Numbered from the stretch's first letter, positions 21,190-29,447 are shown. The stretch is DNA of 29,447 nucleotides from Chrysochromulina tobinii (GCA_001275005.1 JWZX01001704.1:1-29447), one strand, 5' to 3'. Made by a program: numbers and translations. Notes: generated from the sequence alone by a model not told the origin.

Positions 21190-21882
21190 GCAACGGCCCT
21201 TGCTTGCCGCCGCGCCGGCCAGAAAACCGTCGACGATCGCAAAGTGGCTGGCCGCGAGCTCGACCGCCACCGATTCGGCGAGCGTCGGCCCAAACTGGAG
21301 GATGCGAGGCGTTCGCCCACCACCACCACCGCCACCGCTACCTACGCTCGTGCTGCCGGCGTTGCTCGCTCTCAACGTGTCACGAGGTGGCGAGGTGGCG
21401 CTTGTGGTGGCGTCATCGCTGACCAGCTTGCCGGCCGAGGCGAGCCGGCGCAAGTTATCAGGCTTCACTTTGACCCGCTCGTCCGTGTTGATCACCGCCA
21501 CGCCCCAGCGGCCCGATGCCTTCACCCAGTGGAGCAAGACGCCTGTGGCACCGTTGAGGTCGGGCCGCGACGTCAAGCCGTAGATGGCCACGAAATCGCC
21601 CGTGCACCACTTATCCGCGGCTAGATCCCATACGCCCTCCTCACGATCATCCTCCTCCGCCTCACGCATTGCGGCCGCCAGCCACGCGTTGCGCACCTCG
21701 GCCATGTGAAGGATGTGCTCGGCCGTCTCGCCCTCGCTGTGCATCCGCGGGCAACACTGGTGGTGGGCGTGGTGGGCATGGTGCTTGTGATCGTGTATGT
21801 GGTTCACGTCGGGATACTGCTCGTCAGGGCAGCCGAGCTCATCGGAGGCCTCGGCAACGCAAATGTCGTCGTGGCTGTGCAT
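20353..21882 (-). CDS. HIF prolyl hydroxylase (EGLN/PHD)-like 2OG-Fe(II) dioxygenase, two exons
   Basis: Exons 21882-21024 and 20951-20353 give 485 residues. The catalytic half closely follows animal EGLN/PHD enzymes: CYPGGGARYVRHVDNN (iron ligands H371, D373), [50 protein letters not shown] (in part; distal H466, 2-oxoglutarate Arg475). All catalytic residues are present, so it should use O2 and 2-oxoglutarate to hydroxylate prolines. The lead-in helix LAESVAVELAASHFAIVDGFL matches the family. Two low-complexity inserts occur: (GGE)n before the intron and (GGGE)n just after the HxD motif. The N-terminus is His-rich (HIHDHKHHAHHAHH), with an SH3-like segment around GDFVAIYGL...LNGATG...VKPDNLRRL. 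The MYND finger of human EGLN1 is not seen. The protein target is unknown. Its intron is described separately. Confidence 0.88.
20952..21023 (-). other. 72-bp intron bounded by a perfect 32-bp direct repeat
   Basis: A phase 1 intron with donor GTGGCAG|GTGCGATC and acceptor GTGGCAG|GTGGGCG. The 32 bp at 21021-21052 and at 20949-20980 are identical (plus strand begins CACCTGCCACG), so each splice site lies inside one repeat copy. The 40 bp between them include AATCAGAGGC AATCAGAGAC, the decamer type of the ThiD-TenA introns. Unspliced RNA has an in-frame TGA. Confidence 0.85.
21124..21187. repeat. 9-bp tandem repeat coding (GGE)n in the prolyl hydroxylase
   Basis: About seven copies of CCGCCCTCG (plus strand). 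In sense it codes alternating Gly-Gly-Glu between the first helix of the hydroxylase domain and a Cys-rich stretch (CSCSC). Confidence 0.85.
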
Positions 21883-22429
21883 GTGGTTACGCGATTCGCA
21901 CGCAAAAACACGAGCGCGCCGCGCGTGCGTGCGTGGGCTTTTTTTCCGGCCTGGTGGAAAGATAATAAAAACGAGAAAAAGAGGGGAGAAAGAGGGGAAA
22001 GACTGAACGTTAGATGCGGGCTACCGAGGCCATACACGCGCGCAGCGCAGCGCGCACGCGAACGCGAACGCGTTTGCGCGCGCATACATGCGTGCTCATC
22101 GTGCGGGCTCGCAGAGACTACCCAGAGACATTGCCGCTTCGACGTCAAACCTGTAACACTAACAGGCAAACAGGGGCGGACGGTGGGGACCCCTCTATTT
22201 TCGTATCGTCCTTCACTTTCGATGATCGAGCGTTCGTTTATGGATTATGCTTGTGGGTCGAACTACTAAAAATACTCTTAGAGACGAGAGTCAGAGTGTG
22301 ACCGTCCTCGCTTATGATCGAGCGTTCGATCATAGTAACACTAATGACTAAAACTCTTACCTCCTCACCGCTATCACACCCGCGGGGACGCAAAGCTGCA
22401 CCATTTGCTGATCACCGATCACGACCGCA
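21883..22429. other. spacer with short palindrome, no gene seen
   Basis: Upstream of the prolyl hydroxylase. AT-richer than the genes. TATGATCGA (22313-22321) and TCGATCATA (22326-22334) form a palindrome with a GCGT centre, and the 15-mer ATGATCGAGCGTTCG occurs both there and at 22222. No coding or RNA gene is recognised. Confidence 0.45.
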
Positions 22430-23251
22430 TTACGGTCGAGGTGCATGTGATCGGCCAATGGGACATGCGTATGGGTTGAGTGAGTGAACTCGTCGACGTG
22501 CACTCGAGCGGACCTCGGGTATCCCATGGCGACGCAGCGCTGCGTGCCTATCCTCTACCGATGCTCGCCACTGCGCTGGAGGCTCGCCGGCTGCCATGCT
22601 GGCCGCCTCGGCTCGGCCACGGCTGTCTTGCGCTTGCTGCCGCTTGACCACCGCCCTGCTCATCCTGGCGACCGCCTCCGGGCTGTGCTGTTGCTCTAAG
22701 CCTGCACACGGGTTTAGGAAGCACGCTGTGTCAGCGATGGGTGGATTGTGCAAGGCAAGCGAGCAGCGCAGGACGGTGGCTTGCTCAAAGGGGACAGGCC
22801 GCTTGCTTGCTGTCCTTGGCTCCTGCCGTTCTGGCGCATGACGGGCGCAGACGGCCATGACGGCCGCACCAAAAGACCCATGAGCCGCACGAACAGTCGT
22901 GAAAAAGCCGTGAAGGGAGAACCAAAAGACTCGCGCGGCAGTGGGGAAAGCCACCAAAAGACCCACCAAAAGATCCACCAGCACCGTCCAAAAATCGTCC
23001 TGAGAGCATCGCTGCGATGACGGGGGTACCAGGCAAGGCTGTTGGGGAGCTATTTTTGGAAGATGGCGGCGACGAAACGCAAAAGTTGACCAATTAGGAC
23101 AGTTGGCCGGCCCGTGCCCTTTTACCCCAGGGCTGAGGGCACAAGTATAGCGGCGGCGTTGCGCGAGCTCGGCGTGAAAGGCGTCGGCGAACGCGCCGAA
23201 GCTGCGCACGCTGAAGCTCCTGAGTGAAGGTCGTGCCTGGGAGCTGCACAA
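22430..23251 (-). CDS. unrecognised open frame, doubtful
   Basis: A 273-codon frame on the minus strand. It has one hydrophobic stretch (DDFWTVLVDLLVGLLVAF) and a helical Arg/Ala-rich C-terminal half, but matches no family I know. Its start overlaps the 5' end of the ARM-repeat gene on the other strand. The DNA has a CACCAAAAGAYC repeat (~22930-22985) that makes low-complexity sequence in any frame. It may simply be non-coding DNA between genes. Confidence 0.15.
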   Translation of the reverse strand: MCSSQARPSLRSFSVRSFGAFADAFHAELAQRRRYTCALSPGVKGHGPANCPNWSTFAFRRRHLPKIAPQQPCLVPPSSQRCSQDDFWTVLVDLLVGLLVAFPTAARVFWFSLHGFFTTVRAAHGSFGAAVMAVCARHAPERQEPRTASKRPVPFEQATVLRCSLALHNPPIADTACFLNPCAGLEQQHSPEAVARMSRAVVKRQQAQDSRGRAEAASMAAGEPPAQWRASVEDRHAALRRHGIPEVRSSARRRVHSLNPYACPIGRSHAPRP

Positions 23252-23253
23252 AA

Positions 23254-24309
23254 ATGGTATTCAGCGCTTCGACCGCGTCGCCCGAGGTGCAGCGCGCAGT
23301 TGCCGACAGGGATGCGAAGTCACTCGTGATTCTGCTCCAAGCGAGCGCCATAGGCGCGCGGCAGTCTGTGGCGAGCGGCATCGCCATTCTCGCCGACGCG
23401 CCGCCAGATCAATCGACGGATCCGATGCGTGAGGCATTCGCCGCGGCCGGCGCCTTCCCGCCACTGGTGGCGATGCTGACAGATGGCACCACTGAGGAGC
23501 GGGCCGCAGCCGCGGAGGCCTTGTGGAAGCTATCGCGCAACGCTGCCGTCAAGGCGGCGATCGCGGCGGCGGGCGGCATCGAGCCGCTCGTGACGCTCGT
23601 TCGCAACGGCGACGCTCAAGGCAAGGCGAACGCAGCTGCCGCGTTGGGGAATCTGGCGTGCAGCAACGATGCCAACAAGGCGGCAATCCGGTCGGCGGGC
23701 GGCATCGAGCCGCTCGTGACGCTGGTGCGCGACGGCGACGCTCAAGGCAAGGCGAGCGCAGCCTACGTGTTGGGGAGTCTCGCAGACGGCGACGATGCCA
23801 ACAAGGAAGCGATCGTGGCTGCGGGTGGCATCGAGCCGCTTGTGACGCTCGTGCGCAACGGCGACGCTCAAGGCAAGGCGGACGCTGCCGGCGCGTTGGG
23901 GATTCTTGCGGACGGCAACGATGCCAACAAGGCGGCGATCCGGTCAGCGGGCGGCATCGAGCCGCTCGTGGCGCTCGTGCGCGACGGCGACGCCGAAGGC
24001 TATCCGGACGCAGCCTACATGTTGGGGAATCTCGCGGATGGCGACGATGCCAACAAGGAAGCAATCGCGGCGGCGGGCGCCATCGAGCCACTCGTGGCGC
24101 TCGTGCGCGACGGCGATGCTAAAGGCAAGGCGGATGCAGCCCGAGCGTTGGGGATTCTGGCGGACGGCAACGATGCCAACAATGAAGCGATCCGGTCGGC
24201 GGGCGGCATCGAGCCACTCGCGGCGCTCGTGCGCGACGGCGACGCCGAAGGCAAGGCGGACGCAGCCCGAGCGTTGGGGATACTGGGGATTGATAGTTTT
24301 GGGGATTGA
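23254..24309 (+). CDS. armadillo-repeat protein with near-identical 42-residue units
   Basis: 351 residues from the Met at 23254 (MVFSASTASPEV); a Met at 23224 is also in frame. After an N-terminal helical part with divergent ARM-like units, there are six units of exactly 42 residues (126 bp; GGCATC or GCCATC at 23575, 23701, 23827, 23953, 24079, 24205). The consensus is GGIEPLVALVRDGDAxGKADAA followed by ALGILADGNDANKxAIxSA. This is the plant/algal ARM repeat with three helices, and it makes a curved protein-binding surface. Units are so similar in DNA that they must be recently amplified or homogenised. The final unit stops early: a 39-bp insertion with two copies of an 18-bp word brings a TGA, and a remnant of one more unit follows. 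The partner is unknown. Confidence 0.85.
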   Translation: MVFSASTASPEVQRAVADRDAKSLVILLQASAIGARQSVASGIAILADAPPDQSTDPMREAFAAAGAFPPLVAMLTDGTTEERAAAAEALWKLSRNAAVKAAIAAAGGIEPLVTLVRNGDAQGKANAAAALGNLACSNDANKAAIRSAGGIEPLVTLVRDGDAQGKASAAYVLGSLADGDDANKEAIVAAGGIEPLVTLVRNGDAQGKADAAGALGILADGNDANKAAIRSAGGIEPLVALVRDGDAEGYPDAAYMLGNLADGDDANKEAIAAAGAIEPLVALVRDGDAKGKADAARALGILADGNDANNEAIRSAGGIEPLAALVRDGDAEGKADAARALGILGIDSFGD

Positions 24310-24728
24310 TAGTTCTGGAATCTGGCGAACGGCAACGCTGATTCGCGTTTATAGCCTGTAACCACAGGCGGCGATTGCCGTTCTCGTTGAGAGGGGGTCG
24401 AACTACCGTACATGTACACAGCTACTTCGGTGGCAACGGGCCGGCCCGGGCTCAAATTGTTTTGCACCGACGTAAGAGGGGTAGGTGTCGTAGGTCACCC
24501 CTCCCTAGCGCTATAACGGGTGTGGGGGGGGGAGCCGGGACACATGTGCAATTGCATACGCGTGAACACACGGGGACACATGGGCACACGGATCACACTG
24601 ACTACCACGAAACTGACTGACAGACTGACGGACGTGATGACAGATCTGATGGCCGATGATGTAAGAAAGTGTCGCTTGCACCAAAACTTTGCGGGCTCCA
24701 AATTTTCGCGTCGTTCTGGTGTCGAGAA
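24310..24728. other. spacer, vestige of ARM unit then no gene
   Basis: The first ~45 bp continue a broken ARM unit (ATCTGGCGAACGGCAACG). The rest has CACA/CTGA-rich simple sequence (24538-24650) and a G8 run at ~24523. It should contain the promoter of the large gene starting at 24729. No other gene is seen. Confidence 0.45.
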
Positions 24729-27700
24729 ATGGCGCCCAAGTCGGTGGGAATGTCCTCGGCACCGCCGTCCCTAGGCATACGATCATCGAGTCCGCCACCT
24801 TTACCGGGTCCGCCACGTATATCACAAGGCCCAGGTATACCTCCACCGGGCCTCCCACGTCAAGGCGCAATATCACCCGGTCCACCACGCACAAGCCAAC
24901 AGCCGCCTGCGCCAAATTTGCCTCAGCAGCCTCTACCTTTGCCACAAAGAGGTAGAGGCCGTGGTGCAGCGCTAGCCGGCTCTGTGCCTCAGCGCTTCGC
25001 AAAGGGCAGCAGCGTGTACGTGAAGCGAAACAGCGGAAAGGAAAGCGTCGCCTTTGTGCAGGAGTACGATGGGGCAACGCAACTGTACACGGTGGCTCTG
25101 GTCGAGCCGGGCGGCTCTGGCATGATCAAGCAGTGCCGGGAGGGCCAGATGCGTGAAGGGCCATCTGCCTCTGCATGGGTTGAATGGCAGGCGGCGGCTG
25201 TGCGAGAAACGGGGTCTACAGGTCGACCCATCGGCAAGGGAGGCGGCGACGGCAAGGGAGGCGGAAAGGGCGGCTTCGATAGCGGTGGAGGCAAGGTCTC
25301 GGCGCAGCAGGTAGCCATCGTCGTCCCCAACGGCTGCTACCCCGGCGATGAGATCACCGTCGAGTTTGAGGGCGAAGCCTTCAGGGCTGGCGTGCCGGAT
25401 GGTGGCAAGCCGGGCGTGGAGCTCACAGTCGACGTCACTGCTGTGCCGCCATCCAGAGGGCGAGGAGGACGAGGAGGGCGAGGAGGACGAAGAGGCTCCG
25501 ATGGCTCGCCTCCTCCAACGGCCGATCCCATCACTGCAGCAGGTGCTACTGCCACAGCTGCCACGCCCGCGCCATCCCGAGTGGCAAGCACGCCAATCGC
25601 GCCGCCAACGGCACCATCGGCAAGTGTGCCCGCAGTCGATCCCGCCGCCGCTCCCGTCGCCCCTCCCTCCGTCGCGCCCTTTGTCTCCACCGCTGACTCT
25701 GATTCTTGGGAGTGGCGACAAAGAGGCGGCGCCACTCCCAAGGGCATCCCCACAGCCACTCCCAAGGGCATCCCCACAGCCACTCCCAAGGGCATCCCCA
25801 CAGCCACTCCCAAGGGCATCCCCACAGCCACTCCGAAGGGCATCCCCACAGCCACTCCCAAGGGCATCCCCACAGCCACTCTCCCTGCCGCTCCCACGGC
25901 GACGAGCATGCCAATGCGGCAGGAGACGCCAGCGCCGAGTGCGCGTCGGCACGCGGTGTCGTGGCTACAGCAGGCGGAGGCAGAGGCATCTCCCGCTATC
26001 GCGCCTGCTTCCAATCGGGGTGTTCTCCCGAATGACACCCCGTCATTTGTCTCCTTCGCATCCGCCGCCGCTCCCACCGCCTCCTCTCCCACCGCAGCCT
26101 CGGTCCCTCGAGCCGCCGTCGCACCATCTCTTCTCGCACCTCAAGGGGCGGCATTTTGGCCGCTGGACGATGAGCCTGATACGCGGGTGCGGCGGCGCCG
26201 AAGCAACTTTATTGACTTGAATCCGTCCTCGACGGAGCTCGAGCAGCAGCTGCGAGGGGCAGCCATCGAGACGCGAACATCTCGAGCAGCAGTGGCAGCT
26301 GTGGGGCACGGCGAGATCCGGCGAGATCAAGACGAGATGTGGAAGGGTCGGGTGCCGCTGCAGGATCGGGCCGGCGCGGCGGCGGCTGAGTGGTTGGGCA
26401 GCGGGCTCGAACACGGCGTGGGCAGTGAGGGCCACACGCAAGCATACTCGCCAGATATAATCTCGGCAGACGTGCATCTCCGTGCGCTGACTCCTAGTAA
26501 GCAACAGCTCATGGCAAAGCTCGCCGAGCTGCGCCAGATCGAGCCCGAGATGGCGAGCGAGCACGCCCGTCAGTTGGCTGAGGCGGAGGATGCGGCGGCG
26601 GAGGCGGAGGCGGAGCTGAATGCGAAGCTGGCGGCGGCGGCGTGCCATCTGGCGAGCGTGAGTGAGGCACAGCCGCGCGTGGCGCAATGGCTGATGGAGC
26701 AGCTGGAGAGCGTTGACGAGGACGAGGCAGATCTCGTGGCGGCCGCAACGTACGAGTTGGCCACGCTGCGCGCGAGCCTCGCGAGCCTGAGCGGCGAGCA
26801 TGCGACGCTGCGCACCGCTCACGAGGAGCTTCAGGCGCAGGTTGCCAAGTACACCACGCTCCCGACCCAGTTCACCGCACTACCTCTTGAGCCGCTCCCA
26901 TCGTCACCGCGACCGGCACGCCCTCCGCCGTTGCCATGGAATCCGTCGCTCAGCATGACCGACGCATCACCTGCTAGAACCGAGCCGGCGTCGCCCGAGA
27001 CGACGCCGGAGATGGCCCAGATACACTCGAGCGACCTCTCCAATCTCCATTCGCCTTCGACGGCGCCGCGGCCGCGGCTAGCAGGCATGAGTCCGAAGGT
27101 GCACAGCGCCCTCGATCACATCGATCAAGCGCTTGCGGGCCTCTCGGTGTCGTCGAGTTTCGTCGAGTTGCATCCACGCTCAGCCAGCCCCCACCCGACA
27201 AGTCCTTCCAATTCGCAGCCTCCAGAGAGCAGAGCGTCCTTTGCCACGCTCTCTGGCGCCGCTGCCGCGGCAACGGGAGACATGGCCAGCGGCGGTGCAG
27301 CTGACGCTACCTCGCCCTCCGAAGGTGCGGCGATGGGGACTGGCCTTGCGGACCTTGCGGACTTTGCGGACTTGGAGGCGCCTTCCTCTCGGCCGGTGGC
27401 GGGCTCGCTGCAGCGTGCGATTGGAGAGCTGGAGCGCGCCATTGCTCGCTCGAACGCCACGGGAGACTGCGAGCCCACCATCGCTCTCTCAAAGCCTATG
27501 CCCGCAGACGCCTCCGCCCCGCGCGAGCGCCGTGTTGAGCATAGGACGCAGCGAGCGCCTGCTGCGCCGCAGCGGGCACTAGCAGCGCTGCAGGAGCCGC
27601 CAGCGGTGAGGCCGAGCCTCTTCGGCGCGGCGACTGATCGATCACCCTCGGAGAGGCTGCTCGAGTCCCATGAGAGTGCCGAGATCCAGCCCGAGATCGC

Positions 27701-29447
27701 GAATCTCGGCGCGAATCTCGGCGCGAATCTCGGCCCTCTGCGGACCGATGAGCGCATGCTCGAGTCACATGAGAGAGCCCAGATGGCGGACGCGGACGAC
27801 CTCATCGAGAGGATTGCAGCCAAGGTCGTTGCACGGCTGGGCGAGCCGCTCGCGCAAGAGCCTGCTTCGATGGCGGCCGGCCCGCTCCGTGGCGCCGTCG
27901 CGGGCACCGTCCAACTCGCCACAGGGACAAACAGCCCGTCCAGCGGCGCCGTCGGGGGCACCGCCCACCTCGCCACAGGGACAAACAGCCCGTCTAGTGG
28001 ACCACACGAGGGGGTCGCGCGCGTCGTACGTATCCAGACGCCCAACGTCGGCCGCAAGACCAACTACCTTCACCATACCTACTTCCTACGCTCGCCGCCA
28101 CAGCCACAGCCGTCCGCTACAATGGCGGTGGCGGCGGGGCGCACTGCGCATGCATTTGAAGAGCTCTTTGGGGCGGAGCGCACCTCCCCGGAGCATGCAT
28201 TTGAAGAGCTTGTGGGGACAGAGCGCACCTCCCCGGGGCATGCCTCCGTGCAGCTTGCTCTACCGAACGTGGCTGCCACGTTGCATCAAGTCGACGGCAC
28301 GCTCGGCAGCCTCGGCAACCTCGGCAGCCTCGGCAACCTCGGCAGCCTCGGCAGCCTCGGCAGCCTCGGTAGCCTGGGCAGCCTCGGCAGCCTGGGCGCC
28401 TCTGGCCCCGCCCAGCCAGCCACCACCGGTACCAGCGGTACCGGTCATATGCAGCACGAAATGCTGCTGCCTCCGCGGCCGGCGGGGATGAGCCACCAGG
28501 CGCACAGCGCCCTTGATCACATCGATTCAGCACTTGCTTCCCTCGCCGGGTCTCGCCGTCCGTCGCGTGCGGCGAGCCCCACCAGCTTCGATCACGTCAA
28601 GCGCCAGAAGCTGGCGGTCGAGCTGGAGCAAATTGATCAAGCGCTTGATGGCCTCTCGGGTTCACGTCGCCCTTCGCGCTCCGCAAGCCCCCACCCGATT
28701 TCGTCGAGTTTCGTCGAGGTTCGTCACCCTTCGCGCTTGCCCAGCCCCACGCTACGTGCTCCCACTGCCACGCTGCATGCACCCACTGCCACGCTGCACG
28801 CTCCCAGCGCTGTGCCGACGACCGCCTGGCCACGGAAGCATCGGTTGCGAGCTTCGCAGCCGTCGCCGCACAGCGTCCTCTCGATCTTTGTCGAGGCAGC
28901 TCGTGCAAAGGCCAGGGAAGGGCACGCTCTTAATGAGATGTCCGACTTTGCCGGAGCGCGTGACGCCTTCCACGAGGCCTATCAGATGTGTCCTCCCGAC
29001 GGCGAGTTTGCCAAGCAATCGGCCACGTACCTCTTCTCGGCTGGCAATATGGCTCTCAAGGCGAACGACGTCTCGGGCGCCAAGGCTCGGTTCGATGAGT
29101 TGCTCGGGCTCGCATCGCTCGACCCGACCTTTCGAGCCAAGGTTTATGAGAAGCTCGGCGACGCGCGTTTCGTATCTCCGACTTCAGAAAGCGCCCTCGA
29201 TCACATCGAATCGACGCTTGCTAGTCTCTCGATGAGCCGCTCGGGTTCCTGTCGCCCGTCGCGCGCAGCAAGCCCCACGCTCGATCACATCGATCAAGCG
29301 CTTGCGAGCCTCTCGCGCTCGCGCGTCTCACTCTCTGCAAGCCCCCACCCGATTTCGTCGAGTTTCGTCGAGGTGCATCCGCGCTCCGCAAGCCCCGCGC
29401 AGCATGCTTCCACGGCCGTGCCGGCGGCTGCTTGGACTCGGCCGCCG
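24729..29447 (+). CDS. very large repetitive low-complexity protein (3' end outside window)
   Basis: One frame, uninterrupted from a stop at 24657 to the right edge, gives at least 1573 codons from the Met at 24729 (context GAAATGG). Order: Pro/Gly-rich N-terminus; a Tudor/SH3-like segment (FAKGSSVYVKRNSGKE... then YDGATQLYTVAL, ~89-140); Gly/Lys linker; a VPNGCYPGDEITVEFEGEAF...VPDGGKPG segment (~195-240), a beta module common in algal proteins; RGG box (GRGGRGGRGGR); six ATPKGIPT units; coiled coil (~490-710); a long Ser/Pro/Ala region with repeated LDHIDQALAGLS-type motifs and ASPHPISSSFVEV words; a (GSL/GNL)n stretch; and a TPR/MIT-like helical part (~1378-1490: AREGHALNEMSDFAGARDAF, ALKANDVSGAKARFDELL). 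It is probably a scaffold or RNA-associated protein. Introns are not needed. Opposite-strand frames here look like shadows of this repetitive sequence. Confidence 0.8.
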   Translation, partial: MAPKSVGMSSAPPSLGIRSSSPPPLPGPPRISQGPGIPPPGLPRQGAISPGPPRTSQQPPAPNLPQQPLPLPQRGRGRGAALAGSVPQRFAKGSSVYVKRNSGKESVAFVQEYDGATQLYTVALVEPGGSGMIKQCREGQMREGPSASAWVEWQAAAVRETGSTGRPIGKGGGDGKGGGKGGFDSGGGKVSAQQVAIVVPNGCYPGDEITVEFEGEAFRAGVPDGGKPGVELTVDVTAVPPSRGRGGRGGRGGRRGSDGSPPPTADPITAAGATATAATPAPSRVASTPIAPPTAPSASVPAVDPAAAPVAPPSVAPFVSTADSDSWEWRQRGGATPKGIPTATPKGIPTATPKGIPTATPKGIPTATPKGIPTATPKGIPTATLPAAPTATSMPMRQETPAPSARRHAVSWLQQAEAEASPAIAPASNRGVLPNDTPSFVSFASAAAPTASSPTAASVPRAAVAPSLLAPQGAAFWPLDDEPDTRVRRRRSNFIDLNPSSTELEQQLRGAAIETRTSRAAVAAVGHGEIRRDQDEMWKGRVPLQDRAGAAAAEWLGSGLEHGVGSEGHTQAYSPDIISADVHLRALTPSKQQLMAKLAELRQIEPEMASEHARQLAEAEDAAAEAEAELNAKLAAAACHLASVSEAQPRVAQWLMEQLESVDEDEADLVAAATYELATLRASLASLSGEHATLRTAHEELQAQVAKYTTLPTQFTALPLEPLPSSPRPARPPPLPWNPSLSMTDASPARTEPASPETTPEMAQIHSSDLSNLHSPSTAPRPRLAGMSPKVHSALDHIDQALAGLSVSSSFVELHPRSASPHPTSPSNSQPPESRASFATLSGAAAAATGDMASGGAADATSPSEGAAMGTGLADLADFADLEAPSSRPVAGSLQRAIGELERAIARSNATGDCEPTIALSKPMPADASAPRERRVEHRTQRAPAAPQRALAALQEPPAVRPSLFGAATDRSPSERLLESHESAEIQPEIANLGANLGANLGPLRTDERMLESHERAQMADADDLIERIAAKVVARLGEPLAQEPASMAAGPLRGAVAGTVQLATGTNSPSSGAVGGTAHLATGTNSPSSGPHEGVARVVRIQTPNVGRKTNYLHHTYFLRSPPQPQPSATMAVAAGRTAHAFEELFGAERTSPEHAFEELVGTERTSPGHASVQLALPNVAATLHQVDGTLGSLGNLGSLGNLGSLGSLGSLGSLGSLGSLGASGPAQPATTGTSGTGHMQHEMLLPPRPAGMSHQAHSALDHIDSALASLAGSRRPSRAASPTSFDHVKRQKLAVELEQIDQALDGLSGSRRPSRSASPHPISSSFVEVRHPSRLPSPTLRAPTATLHAPTATLHAPSAVPTTAWPRKHRLRASQPSPHSVLSIFVEAARAKAREGHALNEMSDFAGARDAFHEAYQMCPPDGEFAKQSATYLFSAGNMALKANDVSGAKARFDELLGLASLDPTFRAKVYEKLGDARFVSPTSESALDHIESTLASLSMSRSGSCRPSRAASPTLDHIDQALASLSRSRVSLSASPHPISSSFVEVHPRSASPAQHASTAVPAAAWTRPP
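25731..25874 (+). repeat. 24-bp tandem repeat coding (ATPKGIPT)6
   Basis: Six copies of a 24-bp unit (GCCACTCCCAAGGGCATCCC plus CACA), nearly identical, one with a single change (CCGAAGG). The unit is 3n, so copy number can change without frameshift. Confidence 0.9.
28302..28398 (+). repeat. 9-bp tandem repeat coding (LGS/LGN)n
   Basis: About eleven copies of CTCGGCAGC/CTCGGCAAC inside the large gene, coding Leu-Gly-Ser and Leu-Gly-Asn triplets. A similar shorter run (NLGANLGANLG) occurs at ~27699-27735. Confidence 0.85.

Noticed and set aside
22250-22275. tRNA T-arm-like GGGTCGAAC
   Set aside because: No acceptor stem, D-arm or anticodon arm could be arranged around it; a similar word at 24396 also lacks a cloverleaf.
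25337-26092. Minus-strand frames rich in GVAVGMPL or WLWGCPWE repeats
   Set aside because: They are reverse-strand readings of the 24-bp ATPKGIPT repeat.
27125-28063. 312-residue minus-strand frame opposite the giant gene
   Set aside because: Repetitive Ala/Ser/Arg sequence with no domain, mirrored from the coding repeats of the plus strand, whose frame is far longer and contains recognisable segments.

Overview
This window reads as nuclear DNA of a GC-rich, compact eukaryotic alga. Genes lie on both strands, are mostly intron-poor, and are separated by a few hundred bases. Supporting content is an axonemal dynein p28-type protein (a flagellate), plastid-style N-termini, an eukaryotic protein O-mannosyltransferase, a single-domain voltage-gated channel, a HIF-type prolyl hydroxylase, a ThiD-TenA fusion and spliceosomal introns. 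A haptophyte of the Prymnesium/Chrysochromulina type is my best guess, from gene style and base composition only; no rRNA or plastid marker is present to prove it.

Layout. 0.19-1.0 kb (-): small NusB-like protein with a signal or plastid leader. 1.1-3.2 kb (-): SGNH/GDSL-like protein, divergent from 3.4-4.6 kb (+), a kinase-fold protein with degraded catalytic motifs. 5.0-5.7 kb (+): kinesin-light-chain-type TPR protein. 6.0-7.1 kb (-): axonemal dynein p28-like protein, divergent from 7.2-9.3 kb (+), a PMT mannosyltransferase without a MIR domain. 9.8-11.7 kb (-): a RING - TKL kinase - ubiquitin-like fusion, divergent from 12.0-12.8 kb (+), a 2-oxoglutarate/Fe(II) oxygenase. 13.2-15.9 kb (-): a five-exon ThiD-TenA gene. 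16.0-17.8 kb (-): EF-hand, single-domain voltage-gated channel. 18.6-19.8 kb (-): two-exon HAD protein. 20.4-21.9 kb (-): two-exon EGLN/PHD-like prolyl hydroxylase. 23.3-24.3 kb (+): ARM-repeat protein. 24.7 kb to the right edge (+): one uninterrupted reading frame of 1573 codons for a very large repetitive protein that leaves the window.

The most unusual structure concerns introns. All four introns of ThiD-TenA are filled with arrays of a 10-bp unit (core ATCA), and the single intron of the prolyl hydroxylase carries the same decamer. Several of these introns have direct repeats at or across their splice sites: a perfect 32-bp pair at the prolyl hydroxylase intron, a 9-bp pair at ThiD-TenA intron 4, a 7-bp pair at intron 3, and a 32-bp imperfect pair at intron 2. 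This looks like recent intron gain by duplication or insertion followed by decamer expansion. The exon joins are supported because they rebuild conserved protein motifs.

The second notable item is the RING-kinase-ubiquitin fusion. Its ubiquitin-like tail ends in Gly-Thr instead of Gly-Gly and lacks the K48 and K63 equivalents, which suggests a built-in, non-conjugatable ubiquitin module. The genes do not form an obvious pathway. The common themes are signalling (kinase, pseudokinase, channel, oxygenases) and repeat-driven gene evolution.
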